A DNA stretch of 64,000 bases from Inhella gelatinilytica (GCF_016093295.1 NZ_JAEDAL010000009.1:1-64000), one strand, 5' to 3'; counted from the first letter of the stretch, positions 32,894-43,527 are shown. Notes: a model not told the origin generated them from the letters alone. Program-made: numbers and translations.

Positions 32894-34993
32894 TTACTCC
32901 CGGGCCAGCGCATCGACGGGGGACAGGGCGGCAGCGCGCCGCGCCGGCAAGGTGCCAAAGATCAGGCCGACCAGGCTGGAGACCGCAAAGGCCACGCCCA
33001 GCGCCGCCCAGCTCACCTCCACTTTGAGGTCGCTCTGCGCCGCATTGATGCCTTGTGCGCCCAGCCAACTGAGCAGCACGCCCACCAAGCCGCCCAGGCA
33101 GCACAGCAGCACGGCTTCGACCAGGAATTGCAGGCGCACATCGCGCTGGCGCGCGCCCACGGCCATGCGGATGCCGATCTCGCGGGTGCGCTCGCTGACC
33201 GACACCAGCATGATGTTCATCACCCCCACGCCACCCACCAGCAGGGAGATGGCGCCCACGCCGGCGAACAGCAGTGCCATCGCACCGGTGACCTGCTGGA
33301 ACTTGCGGAACTCCTCTTCCGCGCTCCAGGTGCCGAAGTCCTCGGCGCCATGGAGCGCGCGCAGGCGGTACTCGATGTGGCGGCGCACTTCCTCGGGGGG
33401 CACCGTGAAGTCGAGCAGCACATTGAACTGATCCGCATCGGTGCGCAGGTCCAGCTTGCGCGCGAAGGCGGTGTGCGGCACGAACACCTGGCCCAGCCAC
33501 GAGCCAAAGTTCACCAAACCGCCGGTGTCGGGTTTGACGACGCCGATGATGGTGACGGGCAGCGCCACGCCCACGGCCGGTGGGGCCACAGGCCCGCCCT
33601 GGGCCACCGTGGCCATGGGGTCGCCCCCCATGCCAGCCATGGGGTTGATGAGCAGGGTGCGCCCCACCGGGTTCTCGCCCGGCTTGAAGAGGTTGTTGCG
33701 GGCCTTCTCGTCGATCAGGGCCACCTGGGCGGCGCTGCTGAAGTCATGGGGCTGGAACACGCGGCCGGCGTCGAGCTTGAGCTTGCGCATGGCCAGGGTG
33801 TCGGCCTCGGCGCCGAGCACGGTGACCAAGCTGTCGCGGGCGCCGTGGCGGGCCGTCATCTGGGCTTCGCGCTCGGTGGTGACGGCTTTGACGCCCGCCA
33901 GCGCGCGAATCGAGGCCATGTCCGCCGCGGTGAAGGCCTTGGCCTGCTGGCCGGGCGGCAGATTGGGGTTGCCGCGCCAGACCATGATGCGGCCCGACAT
34001 GAAGCCGCTGACATCTTTCTCGATGCTGCCGCGCGCGGCGCTGGTCAGGGCCAAGATGGACACCACAGCGGCAATGCCGATGCTGATGCCCAGCATGGAG
34101 AGCGCGGTGCGCAGGCGGTTGCCTTTGAGCGACTGCACGCCCGAGGCAAAGGCCTCGCGCCACTGCGCCTGCAGGCGCCGCCACCAACTTGCGGGCGGCA
34201 GGGGCTGGCTGTCCTCGCTCTGCGGCGGCTGGTGCGTGGCGGGGGTGCCGTTGTCGCGGATCACCTTGCCGTCTTTGAGCTCGATGACGCGACGCGCATG
34301 GGCGGCGACCTGGTGGTCGTGTGTGACCAGGATGATGGTGTGACCGCGCTCGTTGAGTTCGCGCAGCAGCTTGAGCATCTCGGCGCCCGAAGCGGAATCC
34401 AGTGCGCCGGTGGGCTCGTCCGCCAAGATGATCTGGCCACCGTTCATCAGCGAGCGGGCAATCGACACCCGCTGTTGCTGGCCACCCGAGAGTTCGTTGG
34501 GCTTGTGGTGCAGGCGCTCGCCCAGGCCCAAGCGCTCCAGCAGGGCTTGCGCGCGGCTGCTGCGCTCGGCCTGGCTGGCGCCGGCGTACACGGCGGGCAG
34601 GGCGGCGTTGGCGCGCGCATCCAGGTGCGGCAGGAGGTGGTAGCGCTGGAAGATGAAGCCAAAGCGCTCGCGGCGCAACGCGGCCAGTTCGTCCGGGCCG
34701 AAGTGGCTGGCGTCCTGGCCGTCGATCAGGAACTGGCCCTCGGTCGGGTTGTCCAGGCAGCCCAGCACGTTCATCAGGGTGCTCTTGCCCGAGCCGGACT
34801 GGCCGATAACGGCGACAAACTCGCCGGCCTCAATGGCCAGGCTCACGCCGTCGAGTGCGCGCACCTCGATGTCGCCGAGGGTGTAGTGCCGGCCGATGGC
34901 GCGCAACTCGATCAGCGGCGGCGCGCTGCGCTGCGGCGATGGGTGCAGCCCGTCGCCTTGGGCGGCTGGGTGGATCAGGAGGTCGCGGGCCAT
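32894..34993 (-). CDS. macB: MacB-type ABC transporter ATPase/permease
   Basis: In this 699-residue fusion, the N-terminal ABC ATPase has Walker A GQSGSGKS, signature LSGGQQQRVSIARSL and Walker B IILADEPTGALD. A linker leads to the MacB periplasmic domain between the first membrane helix (about 310-330) and the three C-terminal FtsX helices (about 570-690). It uses ATP hydrolysis to drive macrolide, peptide or toxin-type substrates through the outer membrane channel. It lies four bases after macA. Confidence 0.94.
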   Translation of the reverse strand: MARDLLIHPAAQGDGLHPSPQRSAPPLIELRAIGRHYTLGDIEVRALDGVSLAIEAGEFVAVIGQSGSGKSTLMNVLGCLDNPTEGQFLIDGQDASHFGPDELAALRRERFGFIFQRYHLLPHLDARANAALPAVYAGASQAERSSRAQALLERLGLGERLHHKPNELSGGQQQRVSIARSLMNGGQIILADEPTGALDSASGAEMLKLLRELNERGHTIILVTHDHQVAAHARRVIELKDGKVIRDNGTPATHQPPQSEDSQPLPPASWWRRLQAQWREAFASGVQSLKGNRLRTALSMLGISIGIAAVVSILALTSAARGSIEKDVSGFMSGRIMVWRGNPNLPPGQQAKAFTAADMASIRALAGVKAVTTEREAQMTARHGARDSLVTVLGAEADTLAMRKLKLDAGRVFQPHDFSSAAQVALIDEKARNNLFKPGENPVGRTLLINPMAGMGGDPMATVAQGGPVAPPAVGVALPVTIIGVVKPDTGGLVNFGSWLGQVFVPHTAFARKLDLRTDADQFNVLLDFTVPPEEVRRHIEYRLRALHGAEDFGTWSAEEEFRKFQQVTGAMALLFAGVGAISLLVGGVGVMNIMLVSVSERTREIGIRMAVGARQRDVRLQFLVEAVLLCCLGGLVGVLLSWLGAQGINAAQSDLKVEVSWAALGVAFAVSSLVGLIFGTLPARRAAALSPVDALARE

Positions 34994-34997
34994 GGCG

Positions 34998-36212
34998 TCA
35001 CTGCCCGCTGGCTGCAGCCGAGGCCGCGGCTGAGGCAGCAGATTCGGGCGGCGGCGGGGCCAGCAGCACTTTTTCGCCGGCCTTCAGGCCTTCGAGCACC
35101 TGCACGCGGCCCCCGTCTTGCAAACCGGTGCGAATCTTGCGCTCCTTGTGCTTCGGGGCATCTTTGCTCTCCTTCGCCGGCGCCTCCAGCACCTGCACGG
35201 CGAAGCGACCTTCATCGTCTCGCGCACCCAGCGCCACCACGGGAATGGCCAGCACCTGCTTGGCGCTGCCGGTTTCGATGTTGACCTGCACCGTCATGTC
35301 CGAGAGCAGCTTGCGTTCCTTGTTCGGCACCTCGAACAGCACGTTGTAGAAAACGGCGTTGCCGGCGCGCTCAGGGACCGGCTGGATGACGCGCACCGAG
35401 CCTTCGTAGCGCTGCGCCTCACCCGAGAGGGTGACGAAGCGTGCCTTTTGGCCCACCTTGACGCTGGCGATGTCGGCCTCGGGCACCCGGGTGCGCACGG
35501 TGATCTCGTCCATGTTGGCCAAGGTCACCATCACGGGCGTGATCTGGATGGCGATGACGGTCTGTCCCTCTTGCACCGGCAGGTTCACCACCGTGCCGTC
35601 CATGGGGGCGGTGATCGAGGTGTGGCCCAGCGAGAGCCGGCGCTTGTCGAGCTCCGCCTGCAGGCGCTTGAGGCTGGCGCTTTGGCCGCGCAGGTCAGCT
35701 TCCAGCTTGGTCAGTTCGACCTCGGCACGCTCGGCTTCGGTCGCGGCGGTGGCCTCGCCCTTGAGCAGGCGGCGCTGGCGCTCAACCTCTGCTCGGGTGA
35801 GCTTCAGATCGGCCTGGCGCGCTTCAATCAATGCAGCTTGCTGGGCCACGGCGGCCTCGGCCTGCGCCACTTCGCTGCGTGCGAGCTCGGGGTCCAGGCT
35901 GACCAGCAAATCGCCCTTCTTCACTTGCTGGCCCAGTTGCACGTGAATCTTCTGCACCTGGCCGCTGACCTGGGCGCCGACATCGACTTTGACGCGCGGT
36001 TGCAACACGCCGGCGGCTTGCACGGTTTGCAGGATGTCGGCAAGCGCCGCCGTCCCGCTGGGTGGGGCCGGTGGGGGCGGGGGTGGGTTGACCAGTCGAT
36101 ACGCCCCCCAGGCCAGACCGATGCCCGCAGCCAGAAGGGTGACTCGCGCCCACCAAGGGCGCAGCGCGCGGCGAATGAAACCGGGGGACGTCGAGGAGGT
36201 TTTGGGGTTCAT
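34998..36212 (-). CDS. macA: MacA-type periplasmic adaptor (HlyD/RND-like)
   Basis: This 404-residue protein from ATG 36212 has one N-terminal membrane helix (about 22-40), a Pro-rich spacer and a lipoyl half-motif (VDVGAQVSGQVQKIHVQLGQQVKKGDLL). A coiled-coil hairpin (about 105-185) follows, then a second lipoyl half (SITAPMDGTVVNLPVQEGQTV) and beta-barrel and membrane-proximal domains. It joins MacB to the outer membrane channel. The C-terminus is Ala/Ser-rich. Confidence 0.92.
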   Translation of the reverse strand: MNPKTSSTSPGFIRRALRPWWARVTLLAAGIGLAWGAYRLVNPPPPPPAPPSGTAALADILQTVQAAGVLQPRVKVDVGAQVSGQVQKIHVQLGQQVKKGDLLVSLDPELARSEVAQAEAAVAQQAALIEARQADLKLTRAEVERQRRLLKGEATAATEAERAEVELTKLEADLRGQSASLKRLQAELDKRRLSLGHTSITAPMDGTVVNLPVQEGQTVIAIQITPVMVTLANMDEITVRTRVPEADIASVKVGQKARFVTLSGEAQRYEGSVRVIQPVPERAGNAVFYNVLFEVPNKERKLLSDMTVQVNIETGSAKQVLAIPVVALGARDDEGRFAVQVLEAPAKESKDAPKHKERKIRTGLQDGGRVQVLEGLKAGEKVLLAPPPPESAASAAASAAASGQ

Positions 36213-36458
36213 GGTTCGATTCCTGAAGGCGGGCGGACTGTAGGCGCGAAAAGCCGGGGCACGGGGCCTGTACCGGCCCGCATGCGACGAACTGCAGCCT
36301 TGGCCGATGGTCTGCGTCGGGCTCCTCCAAACAGGGGGGTGGGTTTGCCCTTGCTCTGGTTGTGAAGGCGCGGTCGAATACTGCTTTTGAACGAGACCGG
36401 GAATTGGGTGCGTGTCGCCCGGGCCGGCGGGCTCGATTACTCGAACGAAAGCAAAACA

Positions 36459-38048
36459 ATGCGTAAGTGCACATGGGCGCCCTGGGGCTGGGCCCTGATT
36501 GGCGTGATGGCGGCCAGTCAGGTGGCGGCGCAGTCCGCGCCGGTGGTGAAGGGTTTCAAGATCAACGGCAACAGCCTGTTGGAGCCGGCGGTGATCGAGG
36601 CGGTTCTGGTCGCACACAAAGGGGAGCGCACCAACCAGCAATTGCGGGTGGCGGCGCAGGCCGTGCAAGCGGCGTACCGCGAGGCGGGGTATGGCGCTGT
36701 GTTGGTGAGCGTGTTCGCCCCGGGGAGCGACGGCATTGCCGAGGTGCGGGTGCTGGAGGGCAAGGTGGGGCGTGTTGTGGCCGTGGGTGCCGAGCAATTC
36801 AGTGCCGACTCGGTTCGCCAAGCGCTCCCGGCCTTGGCAGAGGGGCAAACCCCGCGCGTTGTGGAGATCGATCGCCAGGTGGAGCTCGCCAACCAGAACC
36901 CGGCGCGCAAGCTGGCGGTGACCCTTGAGCCGGGCCAGCGTATCGGCTCGGTGGATGCCCAGATCGGGGTGACCGAGTCCCCCGTGCTGCAAGGGCAGGC
37001 GGCGCTGGACAACACGGGCAGTGAGCAAAGTGGTCGGACTCGCGTGAGTGCTGGCCTGCGCCACGCGAACGTGGCGGGTTGGGGCCACCAATTCACGGGC
37101 ATGCTTCAGACCTCGGTGGAGCGGCCCAGTCGGGTGGCCATCGTGTCCGGCAATTACGTCCTGCCCTTGCCAAGCCCCGCGCAGCGACTGGACTTCTACG
37201 CCATGCGCTCGAACGTGGACGGGGGCAACACCGCCACCGCGGCCGGGGCGCTGACCTTCAACGGACGAGGCCATGTGCTGGGGGCGCAGTGGACGCAGTT
37301 GCTGTTGCGCCGGGGGGATTGGGGCCACCGCCTGCGCGCGGGGCTTGAAACCCGCGAGTACCGGAATCGTTGCGCCATTGAAGGTTTACCGGAGGGGGCT
37401 TGCGGGCCGGCCGGGGAGTCGGTCACCGTCCACCCGCTTTCAGTGGAATACAGCGCCCAAGGGGGGCGCGACCCGGCTTGGGAGGGGCACATCAGTGCGG
37501 TGCAAAACTTGGGGCTAGGCGGGCGTTTTGGCAGTGCGGCCCACTTTGACGCGGTGCGTGCGGGCGCGGTCAAGTCCTATCGCGTGCTGCGGTTGGGGGG
37601 GCAGGTGCAGTGGCGGTTGCCGGCGCAGTGGCAACTCAGTGCTCGGGCATTGGGCCAGTGGAGTCCGCATGCCTTGATTTCTGGCGAGCAGTTTGGCCCT
37701 GCGGGCGCCAACTCGGTGCGGGGCTATCGGGAGCGGGAGGTGCTGGGGGACAACGGTTGGCTCGCCAGTGCGGAGCTGCGCAGCCCGGTCTGGACCTGGT
37801 CGACGCTGGGCGACACGCAGCTGCAGGCGGTGGTCTTCACCGACTGGGGACAGGCCAAGAACCACGGGGACCTGGAGTGCCGCGCGGGGCAGACCACGTG
37901 CAATGTGGGCTCCGTGGGTCTGGGGCTGCGGGCCAGCCGCGGGCGGTGGCGCTTGATTGCCGATGTGGCCCATGCGCTGCGATCGGGTACCCAGACCGAA
38001 TCGGGCAGCAATCGAATTCACGTGGCGGCCAGCTACGGCTTGGAATAA
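36459..38048 (+). CDS. Two-partner secretion outer membrane transporter (TpsB, ShlB/FhaC/HecB family)
   Basis: This 529-residue protein from ATG 36459 has a signal peptide (about 1-25), a POTRA-type domain (VKGFKINGNSLLEPAVIEAV ... VRVLEGKVGRVV) and a C-terminal 16-strand barrel. The barrel carries the family motif NSVRGYRERE of the inner lid. A typical second POTRA appears short. It should export the exoprotein encoded 12 bases downstream. A 246-bp gap to divergent macA holds the promoter, which I could not define. Confidence 0.88.
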   Translation: MRKCTWAPWGWALIGVMAASQVAAQSAPVVKGFKINGNSLLEPAVIEAVLVAHKGERTNQQLRVAAQAVQAAYREAGYGAVLVSVFAPGSDGIAEVRVLEGKVGRVVAVGAEQFSADSVRQALPALAEGQTPRVVEIDRQVELANQNPARKLAVTLEPGQRIGSVDAQIGVTESPVLQGQAALDNTGSEQSGRTRVSAGLRHANVAGWGHQFTGMLQTSVERPSRVAIVSGNYVLPLPSPAQRLDFYAMRSNVDGGNTATAAGALTFNGRGHVLGAQWTQLLLRRGDWGHRLRAGLETREYRNRCAIEGLPEGACGPAGESVTVHPLSVEYSAQGGRDPAWEGHISAVQNLGLGGRFGSAAHFDAVRAGAVKSYRVLRLGGQVQWRLPAQWQLSARALGQWSPHALISGEQFGPAGANSVRGYREREVLGDNGWLASAELRSPVWTWSTLGDTQLQAVVFTDWGQAKNHGDLECRAGQTTCNVGSVGLGLRASRGRWRLIADVAHALRSGTQTESGSNRIHVAASYGLE

Positions 38049-38060
38049 AGGGAAGTTGAT

Positions 38061-41000
38061 ATGAAGTCCAACGCACAACGCCTTTGCCGTCCCGGCTTCT
38101 TGCTGCGCCCGCTGGCGCAGGCCTTGGTGGCCAGCGCGGTCATCAGTTTGCCCGTGTCGCAGGCCCAAACCCTGCCCTCGGGACTGAAGGTGGTTCAGGG
38201 GTCGGCCGTGGTGAGTCAGCAGGGCTCCAGCATGACCGTCACCAACACCCCCAACGCCATCTTGAACTGGGATCGGTTCTCGATCAGTGCAGGGGCCAAA
38301 GTTCACTTCCAGCAGCAAAGCGCTTCGAGCAAAGTTTTGAATCGTGTGGTGGGCCGGGACCCCTCCTACATCCTGGGCGACCTGACCAGCAATGGCCAGG
38401 TGTGGTTGCAAAACCCCAGTGGCATCTTGTTCGGTGCCAATGCGCGGGTGGATGTGGCTGGGCTGGTGGCCACCACCCTGTCGGTGGCGGATGCCGACTT
38501 CACCGCGGGGCGTCTGCGTTTGGGCGGCGACAACACCTTGGCGGCGGGCGGCATCGTGAACCAGGGCCTGCTGCACAGTGCCCATGGTGGACAGGTGGCG
38601 TTGGTGGCCACGGAAGTCCGCAACGAAGGCCACATCCAGACCCCGGGGGGGCAGGCGGTGCTCGCCGCGGGGCGTCAGGTGGAACTGTTTGATAGCAGCA
38701 CCCCCAACATCCGGATTCGCGTGCCGCTGGCCGCAGGCGAGGTGTTCAACAGCGGGCTGATTGAGGCGGGCGAGGGGCGCATCGACATTGCCGCGGCAGC
38801 CGTTCGCCAGCTCGGGGAACTGAAAGCCGATGGCGCCCAGGGCGGCACCGTGACGGTGGACGCTGCGGGCGGCACCTTGCTTCAGGAAGGCCGCATCTCG
38901 GCGCAGGGCACTGAAGGGTTGGGCGGTCAGGTTCGGTTACTCGGCAAAGAAGTTGGCCTTCTCGGGACCTCGGTCGTGGACGCCAGTGGCGCCACGGGGG
39001 GCGGCGAGATCCTGGTTGGCGGTGGCCTGCAAGGGCAGGATGCACGGTGGACCAATGCGCGCGCAGTGTTTTTCGGGGCCGACGCCCAGCTGCGCGCCGA
39101 CGCCACCCGGCTGGGCGATGGCGGTCGCGTCATCCTGTGGAGCGACAACGCGACACGCGCGTACGGGTCCCTCAGCGCTCAGGGCGGTGCCCAAGGGGGT
39201 AACGGAGGCTTCATCGAAACCTCAGGGGGCTGGTTGGATGCGCGACCGCGCGCCATCAACACGCTGGCCGTCAAGGGCCAGGCAGGGCAATGGCTGCTGG
39301 ATCCGTTCAGCATTGAAATCGTGACCCGTACGGGCCCGGACATCAATGTGGTGGGTTCGGCGGGCCTGTTCTCACCCAGCAGCTCGCCTTCCCAAATCAC
39401 CACCGACACCATTGCCAGCGCTCTGGTCGCTGGCCAGAACGTCACCATCACGACCGCGCCGGGAACGGGCGACGGGGATATTTTTTGGCGCGGTGCCAAC
39501 CTCAGCGTCAACGCGCTCAACAGCGCCGTGACGCTGAACCTGATTGCCGATCGCAACGTGCAATTCGACACGGGCTCGTCCATCTCCAGCGACAGCACCT
39601 TGCATGTGAGTCTGCAGGCCGGGCGCGGGGGGCAAGGGGGCATTCAGCTCAATTCCCGTACGACCATCAACACGCAGGGGGACATCACCCTCGGTGGCTC
39701 GCTCTCAGGCGCGGCACCGGGCAGCGGCGACGGGTTCCCGTCGATTTGGATCGACAACGCCGACCTGACCTCGGGTGGGGCCTTGAAGATGAAGGGCCAC
39801 AACGGTTTCGGCTCACATGGCGTGGATCTGCAGGGCGGCACTTATGAGGGGCAGAGCATCGAGATTCAGGGCAAGGCGCTCAGTGGCAAAGGCGTGTACG
39901 TACACGGCGCGACACTGAACGCCCGCACGGGTTTGACCCTGCGGGGCGAGGGGACCTTGTTTGGCGTGTATGCCGACAACTCGTTTTTCTCATTGAACGA
40001 GCCTGGCAGTTATGCCAGCACGGCCGCACTCACGATTGATGGCAAGGCCACCGGGGGCAGTGGCATGGGGGTTCAGCTGAGTTCCAGCGGGGGTACCAGC
40101 CTGGAGGCGACCCGGGTAGGCGAGGTCCGGATTCAAGGGTGGACTGATGCGACCAACCAACCGGCGATCCAAATCAACGGCACGGATGGTTCGTTCAATA
40201 TCAACAACTTGAGCGTGGCGCGTCTACGCATCGAGGCCGACAGTGGCGGGATCGAGTTCAATCAAGTCAACATCGCGCATGACAACCAGGCACCGGACAC
40301 CCGCAGTGTGGTGATTCGGGCCTCCGACGTCATTTGGAATTGGAGCCAACTCCTGGGCGGTGATGACATCCGGCTGATGGCGAACTCGCACCAGTTCCTG
40401 GGGTCTTCGACGCAGATCGGCGGGAACAGTCTGGTGGCGTTCGACGGGATCTTCAGCCTGATGTCGATCTCGGCTTCGTCTTCCGGGCCGACGGCGCAGG
40501 CTGCGGTCATGGGGTTCAACGGGGGCGGGGCGGAGCGCATTGACAACCAGGTCGGGTCGGGGCTTTTCGGTTCGGCGATTACCCAGTGGACACTGATTGG
40601 CGTGGACCCACGGGACAGCGCGGTCTACACTTCGGGCCAGCGCCAGTTCAATCCCAATGGCTTGACCCATGCCTACCGGCGCTACGGCGCGGGGACCTAC
40701 TCGCCGGCCGCGGTGTCGGGTTTTGGCAATGGTTTTTGGTTCAGCCAATCCATGGATGCTGTGGTCAGTGGCTCCGTGGCCAACAAGGTCTACGACAGCA
40801 CGACCGCCGCCAGTGCCAGTGGCGTCACCGTCACAGGGCTGAGTGGCGACACCCTGAGCTTTACGGGGTCCAGCGCGTCCTTCGTGAACAAGCAGGCTGG
40901 GGCGGCCCGTGCGGCCACGATTCAAATTTCGGGGCTAACCGCGGTCGACGCGGGTGGGCAACCGGTCTACGGCTACAACGTCGTTCCGGCCTCGGTGACC

Positions 41001-43523
41001 GCGACCATCACGCCAGCCTCCTTGAGCGTGGCGGGCTTGAGTGCCCTTAACAAGGTGTACGACGCGGGTGTGTCGGCTTCGCTGTCGGGCACGCCAACGG
41101 TGATTGCTCTGGGCAGTGACGTGGTCTCCGTGGCTTCGGGCTATTCCGGCCAGTTCAGCGACAAAAACGTGGGGACCAACAAGGCAGTTACCGTCAGCGG
41201 CCTCAGCCTCACGGGTACCGACGCAGGGAATTACACCCTCATTGCGCCCAGTGGCTTGCAAGCCAGCATCACCAAAGCGCCGTTGCTTGTGACCGGCTTG
41301 AGCGCTCAGAACCGCGTCTACGACACCACCGCCACGGCCCAGCTGGTGGGCACGGCGGCCGTCAGCCCCCTGGGATCGGATGTGGTGGGCTTGGTGGGCA
41401 CAGCGGCCGGGGCCTTCTCCAACAAGAACGTGGGCTCATCAAAAACCGTCGCCATTTCCGGTTTGAGTTTGACCGGCGCCGACGCGGGCAACTATGCGCT
41501 GAGCGTGCCGAGTTTGACCGCCAGCATCACGCCAGCGCCGCTGCCCATCGGGGGCTTGACGGCGCAGAGCAAGGTGTACGACGCGTCAGCGAGTGCGACC
41601 CTCGTAGGCACACCGGTCGTCAGCCCCCTGGGATCGGATGCGGTGGGCTTGGTGGGCACAGCGGCCGGGGCCTTCTCCAACAAGAACGTGGGCTCATCAA
41701 AAACCGTCGCCATTTCGGGCTTGAGTTTGACCGGCGCCGACGCGGGCAACTACGCGCTGAGCGCGCCGAGTTTGACCGCCAGCATCACGCCAGCGCCGCT
41801 GCCCATCGGGGGCTTGACGGCGCAGAGCAAGGTGTACGACGCGTCCGTGAGTGCCCCCCTCGTGGGCACGCCGACCTTCACGACCTTGGGCAGCGACTCG
41901 GTCACGGTCAGTGGCCAGGCCGGCCAGTTCGCGGACAAGAACGTCGGGACGAACAAGCCGGTGACGGTGACCGGGCTGACTTTGGGGGGGGCTGATGCGG
42001 CCAACTACACGGCCATCGTGCCCACCAGCTTGCAGGCAAGCATCACGCCGGCTCCGCTGGTGGTCGGAGGGCTCATCGTTCAAAACAAAACCTACGACGC
42101 CACGCGGGTGGCGCAGTTGGTGGGTACGGCGACCGTCAGTCCCTTGGGTGCCGATACGGTGGCTGTGGTGACGGGCTATTCCGCACTCTTTGATGACAAG
42201 AACGTCGGCGTCAACAAGGCCGTGTCGGTTCAAGGGCTGAGTTTGACGGGTGCGGATGCGGCCAATTACACCGTCGTGGCGCCCACCCATCTGCAGGCCA
42301 GCGTCATGCCGGCCCCCTTAGTGGTCACGGGGTTGACCGGACAAAGCAAGGTCTATGACACAACACTCAGTGCGTCGGTTTCCGGAGCCGCGCAAGTCAC
42401 GCCCTTGGGGTCCGACGATGTGGGACTGCTGGGCACCGTGTCGGCGCAATTCGCCACCCGCCAGGCGGGCACAAGCAAGCCGATTTCCCTTTCAGGGCTC
42501 AGTCTCACCGGACCCGATGCGGGGAACTACACCCTGACGATGCCGAGCCTGACGGGCAACATTTCACCGGCACCGCTGCTGGTGACGGGGCTTGTCGCCG
42601 CAGACAGGGTTTACAACAGCACTACGGTGGCCGGCGTGACGGGGTCCCCGGTCGTGGCCCCCTTGGGCAGTGACAGCGTGATCGTCACCGGCACCGCTAC
42701 AGGAAACTTTGGCGACAAAAATGCCGGGGTTAGCAAGGGGGTGACGGTTTCGGGCCTGGGTCTCTCCGGCGTGGATGGCGGCAACTACACACTGGTTCTG
42801 CCCAGCCTGAGTGCCAGCATCACGCCCGCCCCACTGGTGATCACGGGGCTCGTTGCGCTCGACAAGGTGTACGACGCCACGACAGCCGCCCCGTTGAGCG
42901 GCACGCCGGGCTTCAGTCCCCTGGCCAATGACAACGTGACTTTGACGGGGGGGCTGACGGGTCAGTTTGCGGACAAGAACGTTGGAACGAACAAGAGCGT
43001 GACCCTGGTGGGCTTGAGTCTGTCGGGGCCGGATGCAGGGAACTATGTCCCAGTGGCTTCGGGGGCGCTCCAGGCCTCGATCACAACGGCCTCCTTGGTG
43101 GTGACGGGATTGGTGGCTCAGTCCAAGGTGTATGACGGCACGACGGGTGCGCAACTGAGCGGCAACGCCCAGGTCAACCCGCTGGGCAACGATGAGGTGA
43201 GTCTCTGTGGCTGCGCGGTGGCGCAGTTCAGCGACAAGAACGTGGGCACGGGCAAAGCGGTGACGGTCAGTGGCTTGAACCTGACAGGTGCGGACGCTGG
43301 GAACTACACGGTCCTCAGCCCGACGGGCTTGCAGGCCAACATCACACCCGCTGCACTCACGGTGACGGGTCTGACAGCGCAAGACAAGGTGTACGACGCC
43401 ACGACGGTGGCGACGGTCACGGGCAGCGCGGCGGTCAGTCCGCTGGGCGGTGACACGGTCAGCGTTGTGGGCAGCGCCAGCGGGGTGTTAGGGCACGGCC
43501 AGTTTTACGGCGCTGGGCAGTGA
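38061..43523 (+). CDS. TpsA-like exoprotein with haemagglutination domain and YDG/MBG repeats (N-terminal part, frame broken)
   Basis: This 1820-residue frame has an extended signal peptide (cleavage likely after SQAQ near residue 36) and the TPS/haemagglutination activity domain (NAILNWDRFSI, VWLQNPSGILFGANARVDV). A beta-helix region and the GGNGGFIETSGGWLDARP block follow. From about residue 910 there are about eleven YDG/MBG-like repeats of 80-86 residues, each with KVYDxT, LGSDxV, DKNVGTNKxVTVxGLxL and GxDAGNYT. Within the 11th repeat the frame leaves the repeat sequence and stops at 43521-43523, while the next frame resumes it. Joined, the gene would span 38061-45744. Confidence 0.85.
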   Translation: MKSNAQRLCRPGFLLRPLAQALVASAVISLPVSQAQTLPSGLKVVQGSAVVSQQGSSMTVTNTPNAILNWDRFSISAGAKVHFQQQSASSKVLNRVVGRDPSYILGDLTSNGQVWLQNPSGILFGANARVDVAGLVATTLSVADADFTAGRLRLGGDNTLAAGGIVNQGLLHSAHGGQVALVATEVRNEGHIQTPGGQAVLAAGRQVELFDSSTPNIRIRVPLAAGEVFNSGLIEAGEGRIDIAAAAVRQLGELKADGAQGGTVTVDAAGGTLLQEGRISAQGTEGLGGQVRLLGKEVGLLGTSVVDASGATGGGEILVGGGLQGQDARWTNARAVFFGADAQLRADATRLGDGGRVILWSDNATRAYGSLSAQGGAQGGNGGFIETSGGWLDARPRAINTLAVKGQAGQWLLDPFSIEIVTRTGPDINVVGSAGLFSPSSSPSQITTDTIASALVAGQNVTITTAPGTGDGDIFWRGANLSVNALNSAVTLNLIADRNVQFDTGSSISSDSTLHVSLQAGRGGQGGIQLNSRTTINTQGDITLGGSLSGAAPGSGDGFPSIWIDNADLTSGGALKMKGHNGFGSHGVDLQGGTYEGQSIEIQGKALSGKGVYVHGATLNARTGLTLRGEGTLFGVYADNSFFSLNEPGSYASTAALTIDGKATGGSGMGVQLSSSGGTSLEATRVGEVRIQGWTDATNQPAIQINGTDGSFNINNLSVARLRIEADSGGIEFNQVNIAHDNQAPDTRSVVIRASDVIWNWSQLLGGDDIRLMANSHQFLGSSTQIGGNSLVAFDGIFSLMSISASSSGPTAQAAVMGFNGGGAERIDNQVGSGLFGSAITQWTLIGVDPRDSAVYTSGQRQFNPNGLTHAYRRYGAGTYSPAAVSGFGNGFWFSQSMDAVVSGSVANKVYDSTTAASASGVTVTGLSGDTLSFTGSSASFVNKQAGAARAATIQISGLTAVDAGGQPVYGYNVVPASVTATITPASLSVAGLSALNKVYDAGVSASLSGTPTVIALGSDVVSVASGYSGQFSDKNVGTNKAVTVSGLSLTGTDAGNYTLIAPSGLQASITKAPLLVTGLSAQNRVYDTTATAQLVGTAAVSPLGSDVVGLVGTAAGAFSNKNVGSSKTVAISGLSLTGADAGNYALSVPSLTASITPAPLPIGGLTAQSKVYDASASATLVGTPVVSPLGSDAVGLVGTAAGAFSNKNVGSSKTVAISGLSLTGADAGNYALSAPSLTASITPAPLPIGGLTAQSKVYDASVSAPLVGTPTFTTLGSDSVTVSGQAGQFADKNVGTNKPVTVTGLTLGGADAANYTAIVPTSLQASITPAPLVVGGLIVQNKTYDATRVAQLVGTATVSPLGADTVAVVTGYSALFDDKNVGVNKAVSVQGLSLTGADAANYTVVAPTHLQASVMPAPLVVTGLTGQSKVYDTTLSASVSGAAQVTPLGSDDVGLLGTVSAQFATRQAGTSKPISLSGLSLTGPDAGNYTLTMPSLTGNISPAPLLVTGLVAADRVYNSTTVAGVTGSPVVAPLGSDSVIVTGTATGNFGDKNAGVSKGVTVSGLGLSGVDGGNYTLVLPSLSASITPAPLVITGLVALDKVYDATTAAPLSGTPGFSPLANDNVTLTGGLTGQFADKNVGTNKSVTLVGLSLSGPDAGNYVPVASGALQASITTASLVVTGLVAQSKVYDGTTGAQLSGNAQVNPLGNDEVSLCGCAVAQFSDKNVGTGKAVTVSGLNLTGADAGNYTVLSPTGLQANITPAALTVTGLTAQDKVYDATTVATVTGSAAVSPLGGDTVSVVGSASGVLGHGQFYGAGQ
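41361..41876 (+). repeat. Nearly identical adjacent 258-bp repeat units in the exoprotein gene
   Basis: From 41361 and from 41619 the sequence is almost base-for-base the same over about 200 bp (86-codon period, for example GTCAGCCCCCTGGGATCGGA in both). Other repeats in the gene are far more diverged. This indicates a recent duplication or gene conversion between YDG units. Confidence 0.8.
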
Positions 43524-43527
43524 CAAC

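Noticed and set aside
32861-35284. Plus-strand frame of 807 codons opposite macB
   Set aside because: Antisense shadow of the macB and macA genes.
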